Origin: Azospirillum baldaniorum
GTDB lineage: Bacteria > Pseudomonadota > Alphaproteobacteria > Azospirillales > Azospirillaceae
Reading direction: 5' to 3'
NCBI RefSeq assembly: GCF_003119195.2
Contig: NZ_CP022253.1
Location: 1,676,001 to 1,740,000 of the forward strand
Length of the DNA stretch: 64,000 bases
Shown: positions 55,069 to 64,000 of the stretch, in pieces
How positions within the stretch are numbered: the stretch's first letter is position 1
Layout of the letters: every line of letters starts with the position of its first letter
Notes under the pieces: generated by a model
The model's database searches: none
The model's input: the letters and a program-made list of their open reading frames with translations, nothing else
Told to the model about the DNA's origin: nothing
Position numbers and translations under genes: made by a program

Positions 55069-55716
55069 ATGAAAATTCTGATCGGTGACGACCATCTCCT
55101 TTTTCGTGAAGGCCTGCGCCGTCTTCTGGAGCAGCTTCACGGGGACGCGATCTTCGTCGAGGCGGGCACCTTCGACGAGGTTCTTCAGCAATGCCGCGTC
55201 GGCGGCGGGTTCGACGTGGTGCTGATGGACCTGCACATGCCGAACTGGCCGGGCTTCGACGGGCTGCGCGAGGTGCAGAGCCTCCAGCCGGGCGTTCCGG
55301 TGGTGGTGATCTCCGCCTCGGAGGCGCTGAGCGACATTCGTGGCGCGCTCGACCACGGGGCCACCGGCTACATTCCGAAGTCGAGCAGCGTCAAGGTGAT
55401 GATGGGCGCGCTGAACCTCGTTTTCTCCGGTGGCATCTACGTGCCGCCCGGCGCGCTCACCGCCGCGACGGCGGCCTCCGACGCCGCACCGCGCCGCGGT
55501 CGCCTGGACGGTGCGGACCGCAGCGCCTACGGCCTGACCCAGCGCCAGCGCGAAGTCCTGGATTGCCTGCGCGCCGGCAAGTCGAACAAGCAGATCGCCT
55601 ACGAGCTCGGCCTGTCCGAGGGAACGGTCAAGATCCACGTCACGGCGATCTTCAAGTCGCTGGGCGTCAAGAACCGCACCCAGGCGGTGATCGCGGCGGC
55701 CGCCATGGCCTCGTAA
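55069..55716 (+). CDS. NarL/FixJ-family response regulator, LuxR-type
   Basis: The 215-residue protein has a canonical receiver: Asp7-Asp8, phospho-acceptor Asp54 in VVLMDLHMP, Ser83 and Lys104 in GYIPKSSS. The LuxR output domain (about 150-212) has LTQRQREVLDCLRAGKSNKQIAYELGLSEGTVKIHVTAIFKSLGVKNRTQA. The start follows GAAGGCGGACGGGGCC. No kinase partner is adjacent; the hybrid kinase at 43-46.6 kb is one candidate. Confidence 0.93.
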   Translation: MKILIGDDHLLFREGLRRLLEQLHGDAIFVEAGTFDEVLQQCRVGGGFDVVLMDLHMPNWPGFDGLREVQSLQPGVPVVVISASEALSDIRGALDHGATGYIPKSSSVKVMMGALNLVFSGGIYVPPGALTAATAASDAAPRRGRLDGADRSAYGLTQRQREVLDCLRAGKSNKQIAYELGLSEGTVKIHVTAIFKSLGVKNRTQAVIAAAAMAS

Positions 55717-55915
55717 GGGGACAGGTCCGAAGGTTACGGGGCAGGGCGGGAAACAAGGAAAACCGGGTTGGAGACCGACAGGGCCGCGAGCAGGCACGAA
55801 CAAGGTGCCGCCGCGGCCTTTTCGATTCCGGCTTTCGCCTCACCTCATATACTCACGCCCGTACCCGCGCCGCGCCGGCGGCGTGCCTGAGTGCCCACAA
55901 GGAGGAAAGACAGCG

Positions 55916-56470
55916 ATGGCGGCGGAAACCCCGGTGTGCGACTTCGGCCGGAAGGCGGAGGATTTCAGCCTGAAGGGAACCGATGGAAAGACCTACAGCC
56001 TTGCCGACGTCCAGGGACCGAGCGGCACACTGGTCATGTTCATCTGCAATCATTGCCCTTACGTGAAGGCGGTGATCGGGCGAATCGTCGAGGAGGTCAA
56101 TGCGCTGCGGGCCCACGGCATCGGCGCGGTCGCCATCATGTCCAACGACACCGACGCCTATCCCGACGACGGCTTCGACAACATGAAGCGCTTCGCGGCG
56201 GAGCATGGCTTCACCTTTCCCTATCTGCTTGACGAGACGCAGGAGGTGGCGCGGGCCTACGGCGCGGTCTGCACGCCCGACTTCTTCGGCTTCAACGCCG
56301 ACCTTTGCCTGCAGTACCGCGGGCGGCTGGACGCCTCCAGGCGCGAGCCGATCCCCGACGCCCCGCGCGAACTGTTTCACGCAATGGTCCGCATCGCCCA
56401 GACGGGGCAGGGGCCGACCGACCAGATCCCCAGCATGGGCTGCTCCATCAAATGGCGGAATCCCGCCTGA
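55916..56470 (+). CDS. Thioredoxin-fold (AhpC/TSA-like) protein
   Basis: The 184-residue cytoplasmic protein has a thioredoxin-like fold with the segment GTLVMFICNHCPYVKAVIGRI, in which the CNHC pair takes the place of the redox CxxC. Later parts are AIMSNDTDAYPDDGFDNMKRFA and GAVCTPDFFGF. It resembles the resA/peroxiredoxin-like thioredoxin family proteins that are common but poorly studied. The ATG at 55916 follows AAGGAGGAAAGACAGCG, a strong site. Confidence 0.85.
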   Translation: MAAETPVCDFGRKAEDFSLKGTDGKTYSLADVQGPSGTLVMFICNHCPYVKAVIGRIVEEVNALRAHGIGAVAIMSNDTDAYPDDGFDNMKRFAAEHGFTFPYLLDETQEVARAYGAVCTPDFFGFNADLCLQYRGRLDASRREPIPDAPRELFHAMVRIAQTGQGPTDQIPSMGCSIKWRNPA

Positions 56471-56641
56471 TTCCGCCCCAAGCGTGGCCTTAATGCCGGG
56501 ATGGGCGCCGTTGCGCCTTGACCGCGTGCGGCGCCCAATGCTATCCGGCCCTTTGAACCATCAGAACCGCCCGCCGCAGCCGCGCGCGGGCGCAATCCCC
56601 GCTGTAACGGTTTTCGTGCCGTAGGATGCCGCTGTAGAGCC

Positions 56642-57286
56642 ATGAGCGATATTTTCCGCGAAGTCGACGAGGATCTGCGCCGCGACCGCATGGAGCGCGT
56701 GTTCAAGCGCTACGGCGGCATCATGCTGGCGGCCGCGCTGGCGGTCGTCGCCGCGACGGGCGGCACGGTCGCCTGGCGCAACTGGCAGCAATCGCAGAAG
56801 GAGAGCGGGACGACGGCCCTGGCCGCCGCCCTGTCCCAGGCCGCCCAGGGGCCGGACAAGGGCGTCGAGGCCCTGGCCGCCTTCGCCGCCAAGTCCGACC
56901 CCGGCATGGCCGCGCTGGCCCAGTTGAACGCCGCCGCCCTGCTGGCCCGCGAGGGCAAGACGGCGGAGGCCGTGGCCGTTTACGACACGCTGTCCAACAA
57001 CGCCGGCGCCGCCGCGGTCTACCGCGAGCTGGCGGCCCTGCTGTCGGTGATGCACCAGCTCGACTCCGGCGATCCGGCCCAGCTCCAGGCGCGGCTCCAG
57101 CCGCTGACGGCGGATGCCAATCCCTGGCGCTTCTCCGCCCGCGAGATGAGCGCCGTGCTCGCTGCCCGCGCCGGGGACAAGGAGCGCGCACGCACCCTGT
57201 TCCAGCAATTGGCCGACGACTCGCAGGCTCCGGCCGGCGTCCGGTCGCGCGCCGCCGATCTCGCCACCCTCTACGGCAAGAGCTGA
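56642..57286 (+). CDS. YfgM-like tetratricopeptide membrane protein
   Basis: The 214-residue protein starts MSDIFREVDEDLRRDRMERVFKRYGG, followed by one membrane helix (about 27-46) and an alanine-rich helical periplasmic domain of TPR-like repeats. YfgM associates with the SecYEG translocon and periplasmic chaperones, and is encoded before bamB and der in many bacteria, exactly as here. The stop shares one base with the bamB start. Confidence 0.86.
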   Translation: MSDIFREVDEDLRRDRMERVFKRYGGIMLAAALAVVAATGGTVAWRNWQQSQKESGTTALAAALSQAAQGPDKGVEALAAFAAKSDPGMAALAQLNAAALLAREGKTAEAVAVYDTLSNNAGAAAVYRELAALLSVMHQLDSGDPAQLQARLQPLTADANPWRFSAREMSAVLAARAGDKERARTLFQQLADDSQAPAGVRSRAADLATLYGKS

Positions 57287-58668
57287 TGACCCGCATTCCC
57301 ATGGCCGTCCCGACCGCGCACCCCACCGCGAAGCGCCGCTCCCTGCGCGCCGCACTGCTCTCCGCCCCGCTGCTGGCCGTGCTGCTCAGCGGCTGCGACA
57401 CCGTCAGCGGGTGGTTCGGCAAGACCCCCGATCCGCCCCTGCCGGGTGAACGGGTGTCCGTCCTGACCCGCGAGCGCAAGGTCGAGGTCGACCAGCGGCT
57501 GGTCGGCACACCGGTCGCCCTGCCGACCGCCGTCGCCAACCCGGCCTGGGCGCAGCCCGGCGGCACGCCGGAACATGCCGGCGGCAACCTCGCCTTGTCG
57601 GCCACGCCCGCCGAGGCGTGGCGCGGCGACGTCGGCACCGGGGCGAGCAGCTCCCGTTCGCTTCTGGCGACTCCGGTCATCGCCGACGGGCGCATCTTCT
57701 CCATGGACGCCGACTCGCACGTCGCCGCCCTCGACGAGCGCACCGGGCGGCAGCTCTGGCGCATCGACACCAAGCCGGAGAAGGAGCGCGGCGGCGCCAG
57801 CGGCGGCGGTGTGGCCTTCGCCGACGGGCGCGTCTTCGCGGCCACCGGCTTCGGCGAGGTCGTGGCGCTCGATCCCGCCAACGGCTCGATCATCTGGCGC
57901 AAGCGCGTACCGGGCCCGGTCCGCGGCGCGCCGACGGTCGAGGGCGGGCGCGTCCTCGTCCTGACGCTGGACAACCAGCTCACGGCCCTGTCGGCCTCCG
58001 ACGGTGCCGTCCAGTGGTCGCACCAGGGCATCCTGGAGACGGCGGGCCTGCTGGGCGCCGTCAGCCCGGCGGCCTCGCCGACCCTGATCGTCGCCCCTTA
58101 CTCCTCCGGCGAGCTGTACGGCCTGCGCCCGGAGAACGGCCGCGTGGCGTGGCAGGAGAGCCTGGCGGCGATCCGCCGCAGCGGCGCCCTGAGCAGCCTC
58201 GCCGACATCCGCGGCCTGCCGGTCATCGACCGCGGCGTCGTCTACGCGATCGGCCATTCCGGCCGAATGGTCGCCATCGACGAGCGCATCGGCATCCGCC
58301 TGTGGGAAGCCGAGATCGGCGGCACCCAGACCCCCTGGCTCGCCGGCGACTATCTCTTCGTCGTCACCAACGATTCGGAGCTGGTCGCCCTGACCCGTCA
58401 GGCCGGTCACGCCCGGTGGGTCGCGCAACTCGCCCAGTTCACCGATCCGGAGGACAGGAAGGGGCCGATCACCTGGTCCGGTCCGGTCCTGGCCGGCGGC
58501 AAACTCTACGTCACCGGGTCGAACGGCCAGATGCTCGCCCTGTCGCCCGCCGACGGGCAGGTGCTGACCCGCTATTCGCTGCCGGCCTCCACCTATTTGC
58601 CTCCGATCGTGGCGAACAACACCCTATATGTCCTGGGCGAGAACGGTACGCTGGTGGCGTACCGCTGA
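57286..58668 (+). CDS. bamB: Outer membrane assembly lipoprotein BamB
   Basis: The 460-residue product has a lipoprotein signal with LLSGC (Cys about 37) and a beta-propeller of PQQ-like repeats, for example VAALDERTGRQLWRIDT, VVALDPANGSIIWRKRVPG and LYGLRPENGRVAWQESL. BamB is a scaffold lipoprotein of the BAM complex that inserts outer-membrane proteins. It is translationally coupled with the YfgM-like gene and followed by der. Confidence 0.94.
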   Translation: MTRIPMAVPTAHPTAKRRSLRAALLSAPLLAVLLSGCDTVSGWFGKTPDPPLPGERVSVLTRERKVEVDQRLVGTPVALPTAVANPAWAQPGGTPEHAGGNLALSATPAEAWRGDVGTGASSSRSLLATPVIADGRIFSMDADSHVAALDERTGRQLWRIDTKPEKERGGASGGGVAFADGRVFAATGFGEVVALDPANGSIIWRKRVPGPVRGAPTVEGGRVLVLTLDNQLTALSASDGAVQWSHQGILETAGLLGAVSPAASPTLIVAPYSSGELYGLRPENGRVAWQESLAAIRRSGALSSLADIRGLPVIDRGVVYAIGHSGRMVAIDERIGIRLWEAEIGGTQTPWLAGDYLFVVTNDSELVALTRQAGHARWVAQLAQFTDPEDRKGPITWSGPVLAGGKLYVTGSNGQMLALSPADGQVLTRYSLPASTYLPPIVANNTLYVLGENGTLVAYR

Positions 58669-58704
58669 TCGCCATCCTTGGTTCTTTATAAGGCCCCCGG
58701 CCCG

Positions 58705-60108
58705 ATGTCCTTCACCGTCGCTCTCGTCGGTCGGCCGAATGTCGGCAAATCGACTCTGTTCAACCGTTTGGCCGGCAAGAAGCTGGCGCTGGTCGACGAC
58801 ACGCCCGGCGTGACGCGCGACTGGCGCTCGGCCCCCGCCCGTGTGGGCGGGCTGTCCTTCACCGTGGTCGACACCGCGGGCCTGGAGGACGTCACCGACG
58901 ACAGCCTGGAGGCGCGCATGCGCCGCCAGACCGAACGCGCCCTGGAACGCGCCGACGTGGCGCTGTTCATTGTGGACGCCCGCACCGGCATCACGCCGCT
59001 GGACCGCCACTTCGCGGCTCTGCTGCGCAAGAGCAAGACCCCCGTCATCCTTGTCGCCAACAAGGCGGAAGGCAAGGTGGGGATGACCGGCCTCTATGAG
59101 GCCTTTGAGCTTGGCCTGGGCGACCCCCTCGCGCTGTCGGCGGAGCATGGCGAGGGCATGGCCGATCTGGTCGAGGCCCTGCTGCCCTACGCCCCGCCGG
59201 AGCCGGAAGCGGTCGAAAAGGCTGCGGTCCCCGCCAAGGGTGAGGGGGAGGAGGAGCTTCCGGTCGGCGACCAGCCGGAAACCGACGAGGAGCGCGCCCG
59301 CCCGATCCAGATTGCCATCGTCGGTCGTCCGAACGTCGGCAAGTCCACCCTGCTGAACGCCCTGATCGGTGAAGAGCGCGTGCTGACCGGCCCCGAGGCC
59401 GGCATGACGCGCGACGCCATCAGCGTGGATTGGGAGTGGCGCGGCCGCAAGTTCCGGCTGGTCGACACCGCTGGCATGCGCCGTCGCGCCCGTGTCGACG
59501 CCAAGGTGGAGAAGCTGGCCGTCGCCGACGCCCTGCGCGTCGTCCGCATGGCCCAGGTCGTCCTTCTCGTGGTCGATGCCAACCAGATCCTCGACAAGCA
59601 GGACCTGACCATTGCCCGCACGGTGGTGGAGGAGGGCCGCGCCCTGGTCATCGCCCTGAACAAGTGGGACGCCGTGGACGACCGCGCCATGGCCCTGCGT
59701 CAGGTCGAGGACAAGCTCCAGGCCGCTCTGGCCCAGATCAAGGGCGTGGAGGTCGTGACCATCTCCGCGCTGCAGGGCAAGAAGCTGGACACGCTGCTGG
59801 ATTTGATCCTGTCGACCTACGGGCAGTGGAACCGCCGCATCCCGACCGCCCAGCTCAACCGCTGGATCGAGGGCGTGCTGGATCACCACCCGCCCCCCCT
59901 GGTCGAGGGCCGGCGCGTGAAGATCCGCTACGCCACGCAGGTGAAGACGCGTCCGCCGACGGTGGCGCTGTTCGTGAACAAGCCGCTCGATCTGCCGGAA
60001 AGCTACCAGCGTTATCTGATCGCGCATTTGCGCGAGACGTTCGATCTGCCGGGCGTGCCGGTGCGGCTTCTGCTGCGGAAGCAGAAGAACCCTTACGCGG
60101 ATGATTGA
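58705..60108 (+). CDS. der: Ribosome-assembly GTPase Der (EngA)
   Basis: The 467-residue protein has two GTPase domains in tandem, each with a P-loop (GRPNVGKS, at about residues 9 and 211), a DTAG switch-2 (VVDTAGLED and LVDTAGMRR) and NK-D/NKAE-type specificity loops, then a KH-like C-terminal domain ending LLLRKQKNPYADD. An acidic linker lies near residue 180. Der acts in 50S subunit maturation. The ATG at 58705 begins the family sequence. Confidence 0.97.
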   Translation: MSFTVALVGRPNVGKSTLFNRLAGKKLALVDDTPGVTRDWRSAPARVGGLSFTVVDTAGLEDVTDDSLEARMRRQTERALERADVALFIVDARTGITPLDRHFAALLRKSKTPVILVANKAEGKVGMTGLYEAFELGLGDPLALSAEHGEGMADLVEALLPYAPPEPEAVEKAAVPAKGEGEEELPVGDQPETDEERARPIQIAIVGRPNVGKSTLLNALIGEERVLTGPEAGMTRDAISVDWEWRGRKFRLVDTAGMRRRARVDAKVEKLAVADALRVVRMAQVVLLVVDANQILDKQDLTIARTVVEEGRALVIALNKWDAVDDRAMALRQVEDKLQAALAQIKGVEVVTISALQGKKLDTLLDLILSTYGQWNRRIPTAQLNRWIEGVLDHHPPPLVEGRRVKIRYATQVKTRPPTVALFVNKPLDLPESYQRYLIAHLRETFDLPGVPVRLLLRKQKNPYADD

Positions 60109-60157
60109 GGCCGTCGAGCGTCGGTTTTACTGACGCTCAATGGCATGAGCCGTTGCG

Positions 60158-60200
60158 CTCCCCGTCTCCCTCCCCGCCGGGCGAGGAAGGAGACGGGGAG
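60158..60200. repeat. Palindromic element between convergent der and fumarase genes
   Basis: CTCCCCGTCTCC (60158-60169) and GGAGACGGGGAG (60189-60200) form a perfect 12-base-pair stem, with a CCCCGCC/GGGCGAGG inner hairpin. A smaller hairpin GAGCGTC/GACGCTC precedes it at 60116-60138. Composition is like the element at 25355. It probably ends both transcripts. Confidence 0.6.
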
Positions 60201-60209
60201 AGCTGCCGG

Positions 60210-61844
60210 TTACGCCAGCTTCAGTTCCTTGAAGAAGTCGTTGCCCTTGTCATCGACGATGATGAAGGCCGGGAAGTCCTCGACCTCGATGCGCCAGATG
60301 GCCTCCATGCCGAGTTCCGGATACTCGACGCACTCCACCTTCTTGATGCAGTCCTGAGCCAGACGGGCCGCGGCGCCACCGATGGAGCCCAGATAGAAGC
60401 CGCCGTGCGTCTTGCAGGCCGCCGTCACTTCCGGGCTGCGGTTGCCCTTGGCCAGCATGACCATCGAGCCGCCCGCCGCCTGGAACTGCTCCACGAAGCT
60501 GTCCATGCGACCGGCGGTCGTCGGACCGAAGGAGCCCGAGGCATAGCCCTCCGGCGTCTTGGCTGGACCGGCGTAATAGATGGGGTGGTTCTTGAAATAG
60601 TCCGGCAACGGCTCGCCGGCGTCCAGACGCGCGCGCAGCTTGGCATGGGCGAGGTCGCGGGCGACGATCAGCGGGCCGGTCAGCGACAGGCGCGTGCGGA
60701 TCGGATACTGCTTCAGCGTTGCGAGAATCTCGCTCATCGGCTGGTTGAGATCGATCTTCACCACCTCGCCGGCCAGATCGCCGTCGGTGATCTCCGGCAG
60801 GTACTTGGCCGGATCGGTCTCCAGCTGCTCCAGGAAGATGCCGTCCTTGGTGATCTTGCCCACCGCCTGACGGTCGGCCGAGCAGGACACGCCGACGCCG
60901 ATCGGCATGGAGGCGCCATGGCGCGGCAGGCGGATGACGCGAACGTCGTGGCAGAAGTACTTGCCGCCGAACTGGGCGCCGATGCCCATGGTCTGGGTCA
61001 GCTTGTGCACCTCCGCCTCCATGGCGAGGTCGCGGAAGGCGTGCGCGTCCTCGCCGCCCTCGGTCGGCAGATTGTCGAGGTAGCGGGCCGAGGCCAGCTT
61101 CACCGTTTTCAGATTCTGCTCCGCCGACAGGCCGCCGATGACAATGGCGAGGTGGTAGGGCGGGCAGGCCGAGGTGCCGAGGTAACGGATCTTGTCCTCG
61201 AGGAACTTCAGCAGCCGGTCCGGCGCCAGCACCGACGGGGTGGCCTGATGCAGGAAGGTCTTGTTGGCCGAACCGCCGCCCTTGGCCATGAACAGGAACT
61301 TGTAGGCGTCCTCGCCCTCGGCGTAGATCTCGACTTGACCCGGCAGGTTGTTGCGGGTGTTCTTCTCCTCATACATGGAGATCGGGGCGAGCTGGCTGTA
61401 GCGCAGGTTGCGCTTCAGGTAGGCGTCGCGGGCGCCTTCCGACAGCGCGGCCTCGTCGCCGCCCTTGGTGAAGACGCGGCGGCCCTTCTTGCCCATGATG
61501 ATGGCGGTGCCGGTGTCCTGGCACATGGGCAGCGTGCCGGCGGCGGCGATGTTGGCGTTCTTCAGCAGGTCCAGCGCCACGAACTTGTCATTCGGCGAGG
61601 CTTCCGGATCGTCGAGGATCGCGCGGATCTGGCCGAGATGGCCGGGACGCAGCAGGTGGTTGATGTCCTTGAAGGCCTCTTCGGCCAGCAGGCGCAGGCC
61701 CTCCGGCTCGACCTTCAGGATCTGCTCGCCGTCGAACTCGACGACCGAAACGTGATCCGAGGTCAGCTTGCGGTAGGTCGTGTCGTCCTTGGCCAGCGGG
61801 AACAGCGTCGCAGCGCCGCGGGCGGGGCTGATGTCATCGGGCAT
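60210..61844 (-). CDS. fumA: Class I fumarate hydratase (iron-sulfur)
   Basis: The 544-residue enzyme interconverts fumarate and malate in the citrate cycle. It is the 4Fe-4S, oxygen-sensitive class I form: cluster cysteines occur in [27 protein letters not shown] and [10 protein letters not shown], and the C-terminal fumarase beta domain has [21 protein letters not shown] and [17 protein letters not shown]. It is followed by the palindromic element shared with der. Confidence 0.96.
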   Translation of the reverse strand: MPDDISPARGAATLFPLAKDDTTYRKLTSDHVSVVEFDGEQILKVEPEGLRLLAEEAFKDINHLLRPGHLGQIRAILDDPEASPNDKFVALDLLKNANIAAAGTLPMCQDTGTAIIMGKKGRRVFTKGGDEAALSEGARDAYLKRNLRYSQLAPISMYEEKNTRNNLPGQVEIYAEGEDAYKFLFMAKGGGSANKTFLHQATPSVLAPDRLLKFLEDKIRYLGTSACPPYHLAIVIGGLSAEQNLKTVKLASARYLDNLPTEGGEDAHAFRDLAMEAEVHKLTQTMGIGAQFGGKYFCHDVRVIRLPRHGASMPIGVGVSCSADRQAVGKITKDGIFLEQLETDPAKYLPEITDGDLAGEVVKIDLNQPMSEILATLKQYPIRTRLSLTGPLIVARDLAHAKLRARLDAGEPLPDYFKNHPIYYAGPAKTPEGYASGSFGPTTAGRMDSFVEQFQAAGGSMVMLAKGNRSPEVTAACKTHGGFYLGSIGGAAARLAQDCIKKVECVEYPELGMEAIWRIEVEDFPAFIIVDDKGNDFFKELKLA

Positions 61845-62082
61845 TCGGGGGGCTTCCTTCCTGTTTTTGGGTCACAGGCCCCGATGCGGCGCGTTGGAGC
61901 GCGCAAAAGGGCCAGGGCCACGCTCGCGCACCGTTATACACCCCTGCGCCCGCTGCACAACGGGAACGGAACGCCCTGCGGCGTTAAGGAAAGGGTCTGA
62001 CCTCGGCCCGGAAACGATGCGGCCCGGCCCCATCGCCGAAGCGCTGGATGCCGGGCCGCAACACACCAACACGGACAAGACC

Positions 62083-64000
62083 TTACGCAGCGCTCTTGAA
62101 CTGTTCGTTCAACTCCGCCTGTCCTTCGACCACCGGTTCCGCCGGGGCGCCGACCCATTCGGTGTGGGCCGGGATTTCCTCGCCCTTCATGACCAGGGTC
62201 AGTGGGCCGAGTTGGGCGTAATCGCCGACGCTGGTGTCGTACAGCACGGTGGACCCGGCGCCGATGGTGACGCCGCGGCCGACCTTCACGCAGCCGACCT
62301 TCATCACGCGGTCCTCGTACAGGTGCGTCTGCAGGGCCGACAGGGCGTTCACCGCGCTGTGGTCGCCGACCGAGACGCAGTCGAACTCGGTGATGTCGGT
62401 GGTGTCCATGAAGACGCCCTCGCCGAACTTCGTGCCGAACAGGCGCAGCACCCAGGGCAGCATCGGCGTGCCGCGCAGATGGTCGAGAAGCACCTTGCCG
62501 GCGAGACCCCAGTAGAGCACCGCCACCGCTTCCGTCTTCATGGCCCACCACGACCACATCGGCTTCATGGTCGGCGCGTAGCGGCCCATCAGCAGCCACT
62601 TCACCAGGATCACCATCGCCACCATCGCCACCGGGATGGCGACGCTGACGGCCAGGAACTGCGCCAGGAAGGCGGCGTAGCGCTGCTCCAAGATGGCCGG
62701 GGCGAACAGCTCGACGGCCAGCGTGCCGAAGGTGATGAACAGCATCGTCGGCATCGACAGGCTGAAGGCCTCGAACACCGCGCGGCCCAGACGGCGGGCC
62801 TTGGACGGCTCGTAGGTCCAGTTGGCGCCGACCCCGTCGAAGCGCTGGCGCACCGGCAGCTTGATCGGCGGGCTGCCGAACCATGTCTCCCCGGCGGACA
62901 TCGCCTCGTTGGCGGGCGGCTTCGACTTGATGCCGATCAGCGAGCCCGTGGGGATGCAGGCGCCCGCCGGCACCACCGCGTCGTTGCCGACGAACACGCG
63001 CGCCTCGGTCTTCACCGGCTTCAGGAACATCCAGCCGCGGCGGATGTCCTCGTCACCCAGCACCACCTCGTCGGCGATGAAGCACTTCTCGCCGATCTCC
63101 ACGAGGTCGTAGCGCCCGGCGAGGTTGGTGGAGATTTCCGCGTCCTTGCCGATCTTGGCGCCCATCAGCCGGTACCACGCCCGCATGTAGACCGTGGCGT
63201 AGAGCGAGCTGAGGGTGTCCAGCATCACCTCGGTGGACAGCGCCACCATCCATTTGCGCAGGTAGAAGCCGCTGTGCACCGAGTAGGTGCCGGCCTCGAC
63301 GCGCGGCAGGACGATCCAGCGCACCGCGGCGATCATGCAGACCGTCACGGCGACCAGCGCCATGGCGGTCGGCCAGGCGATCAGCGGCAGATAATAGAGG
63401 TAGCTGACACCGAAGACCGACCCCAGCACCCCATCCAGATTGTCGAACAGGTAGAAGGCCGGGAAGATCGGCATCAGCGAGATCGGCGGCAGGGCCAGCA
63501 GCATCGCCGTGTAGAAGGCGGCGTTCACCCCGCGGCGCAGCCGTCCGGCGGTCGCCGGGGTGGGCAGCTCCGCCCGGTCGACGCTGCCGACGCGGCGGGC
63601 CGGCGAGCCGTCCCAGCGCTCATAGGCGCCGGTACGGGCGCCGGCGGGCAGGGCGGTCAGGTCGGCCAGCTCCGTGCCGTGACCGACCACCGCGTCCATG
63701 CCGATGACGCAGGAGGTGCCGACATAGGCGTCGGCGCCGATCTCCACCGCGCCGATGACCAGCTCGTTGCCGATCACCTCGGCGTTCGCCAGCTTCACCT
63801 TGCCGCCGATCGAGGCACCGGCCCCGATGGTGACGAGGTCGATGGCCCCGGACTCGAACTCGCCGATCAGCGCCTCGTCGCCCACCTTGGCGCCGAGCGC
63901 GCGCAGGAGGACCCGCATGACCGGCGAGCCCTGGAACCACTTCAGATGGACGAGACTGATGAAGCGCTGCGCCAGCCACCAGCGGTAATAGTAGGCGCCC
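62083..64000 (-). CDS. C-terminal membrane module of a Pls/PosA-type nonribosomal peptide synthetase (partial)
   Basis: The open frame runs from the window edge (63999) to the stop at 62083, giving about 639 residues, and its 5' part is outside. The visible part alternates left-handed beta-helix hexapeptide repeats (IGAGASIGGKVKLANAEVIG; later VGRGVTIGAGSTVLYDTSVG) with about six membrane helices in three blocks (for example LLALPPISLMPIFPAFYLF). This architecture is that of the terminal domain of Pls/PosA-like NRPSs, such as the poly-lysine synthetase. Adenylation and carrier domains would lie upstream on the minus strand. An internal ATG at 63918 is not the real start. Confidence 0.75.
   Translation of the reverse strand, partial: GAYYYRWWLAQRFISLVHLKWFQGSPVMRVLLRALGAKVGDEALIGEFESGAIDLVTIGAGASIGGKVKLANAEVIGNELVIGAVEIGADAYVGTSCVIGMDAVVGHGTELADLTALPAGARTGAYERWDGSPARRVGSVDRAELPTPATAGRLRRGVNAAFYTAMLLALPPISLMPIFPAFYLFDNLDGVLGSVFGVSYLYYLPLIAWPTAMALVAVTVCMIAAVRWIVLPRVEAGTYSVHSGFYLRKWMVALSTEVMLDTLSSLYATVYMRAWYRLMGAKIGKDAEISTNLAGRYDLVEIGEKCFIADEVVLGDEDIRRGWMFLKPVKTEARVFVGNDAVVPAGACIPTGSLIGIKSKPPANEAMSAGETWFGSPPIKLPVRQRFDGVGANWTYEPSKARRLGRAVFEAFSLSMPTMLFITFGTLAVELFAPAILEQRYAAFLAQFLAVSVAIPVAMVAMVILVKWLLMGRYAPTMKPMWSWWAMKTEAVAVLYWGLAGKVLLDHLRGTPMLPWVLRLFGTKFGEGVFMDTTDITEFDCVSVGDHSAVNALSALQTHLYEDRVMKVGCVKVGRGVTIGAGSTVLYDTSVGDYAQLGPLTLVMKGEEIPAHTEWVGAPAEPVVEGQAELNEQFKSAA

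Noticed and set aside
54571..55803. A 410-codon minus-strand open frame
   Set aside because: It runs opposite a clear response regulator and through non-coding AT-rich sequence without any domain.

Overview
The window is chromosomal DNA from a GC-rich alphaproteobacterium, most likely Azospirillum or a close relative (Rhodospirillales). This is inferred from gene content and order: ribD-ribE-ribB-ribH-nusB-thiL, DUF177-rpmF-plsX-fabH-ihfA-merR, cysH-cysD-cysNC (the nodPQ type known from Azospirillum), ornithine decarboxylase beside homospermidine synthase, a large set of signalling proteins, and a GTTC-N7-GTTC LexA box. No insertion sequence, prophage, CRISPR array or rRNA was seen. Coding is dense, and long open frames opposite real genes are composition artefacts.

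Layout. 1-4.1 kb: riboflavin operon running into nusB and thiL; its RibB carries a GTP-cyclohydrolase-II-like domain that has lost the zinc cysteines (RibBX type). 4.1-8.9 kb: FliL-like protein, proton-pumping pyrophosphatase, BamE-type lipoprotein (minus strand), cytochrome bc1 assembly chaperone, DUF177. 9-12.5 kb: rpmF, plsX, fabH, ihfA, a MerR-like regulator and tRNA-Pro(GGG). 12.6-15 kb: CPA2 antiporter with a cNMP-binding tail and a small membrane protein. 15-25.4 kb: sulfur assimilation. A minus-strand operon (siroheme synthesis, DUF2849, sulfite reductase, DUF934) faces cysH-cysD-cysNC and an SsuABC-like importer, and the two plus-strand promoters share two sequence words. 25.4-30.8 kb: small periplasmic and cytoplasmic proteins, then fatty-acid genes (SCP2, fadD, LiuR-like MerR, thioesterase, VOC protein) around a LiuR-like operator.

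30.9-39.1 kb: MFS exporter, acireductone dioxygenase, double-domain hemerythrin, polyamine genes (ornithine decarboxylase with a structured leader holding an 11-codon upstream ORF, then homospermidine synthase), and divergent cobalamin genes cobD/cobC. 39.2-55.7 kb: sensory region with a three-PAS diguanylate cyclase, an Aer-like receptor split over two overlapping genes, a BarA-type hybrid kinase divergent from an orphan binding protein, Kup, a LexA-boxed 32-residue membrane peptide, a glycine-rich AAA ATPase and three LuxR-type regulators. 55.9-64 kb: thioredoxin-like protein, YfgM-like protein, bamB, der, class I fumarase, and the C-terminal part of a Pls/PosA-type nonribosomal peptide synthetase running off the window.

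The most interesting items are the probable SOS-controlled membrane peptide (a possible counterpart of Caulobacter SidA), the ornithine decarboxylase leader with its upstream ORF, the Pls-type synthetase terminal module, and the shared promoter words of the sulfur genes. All calls come from reading the sequence; no database search was run.
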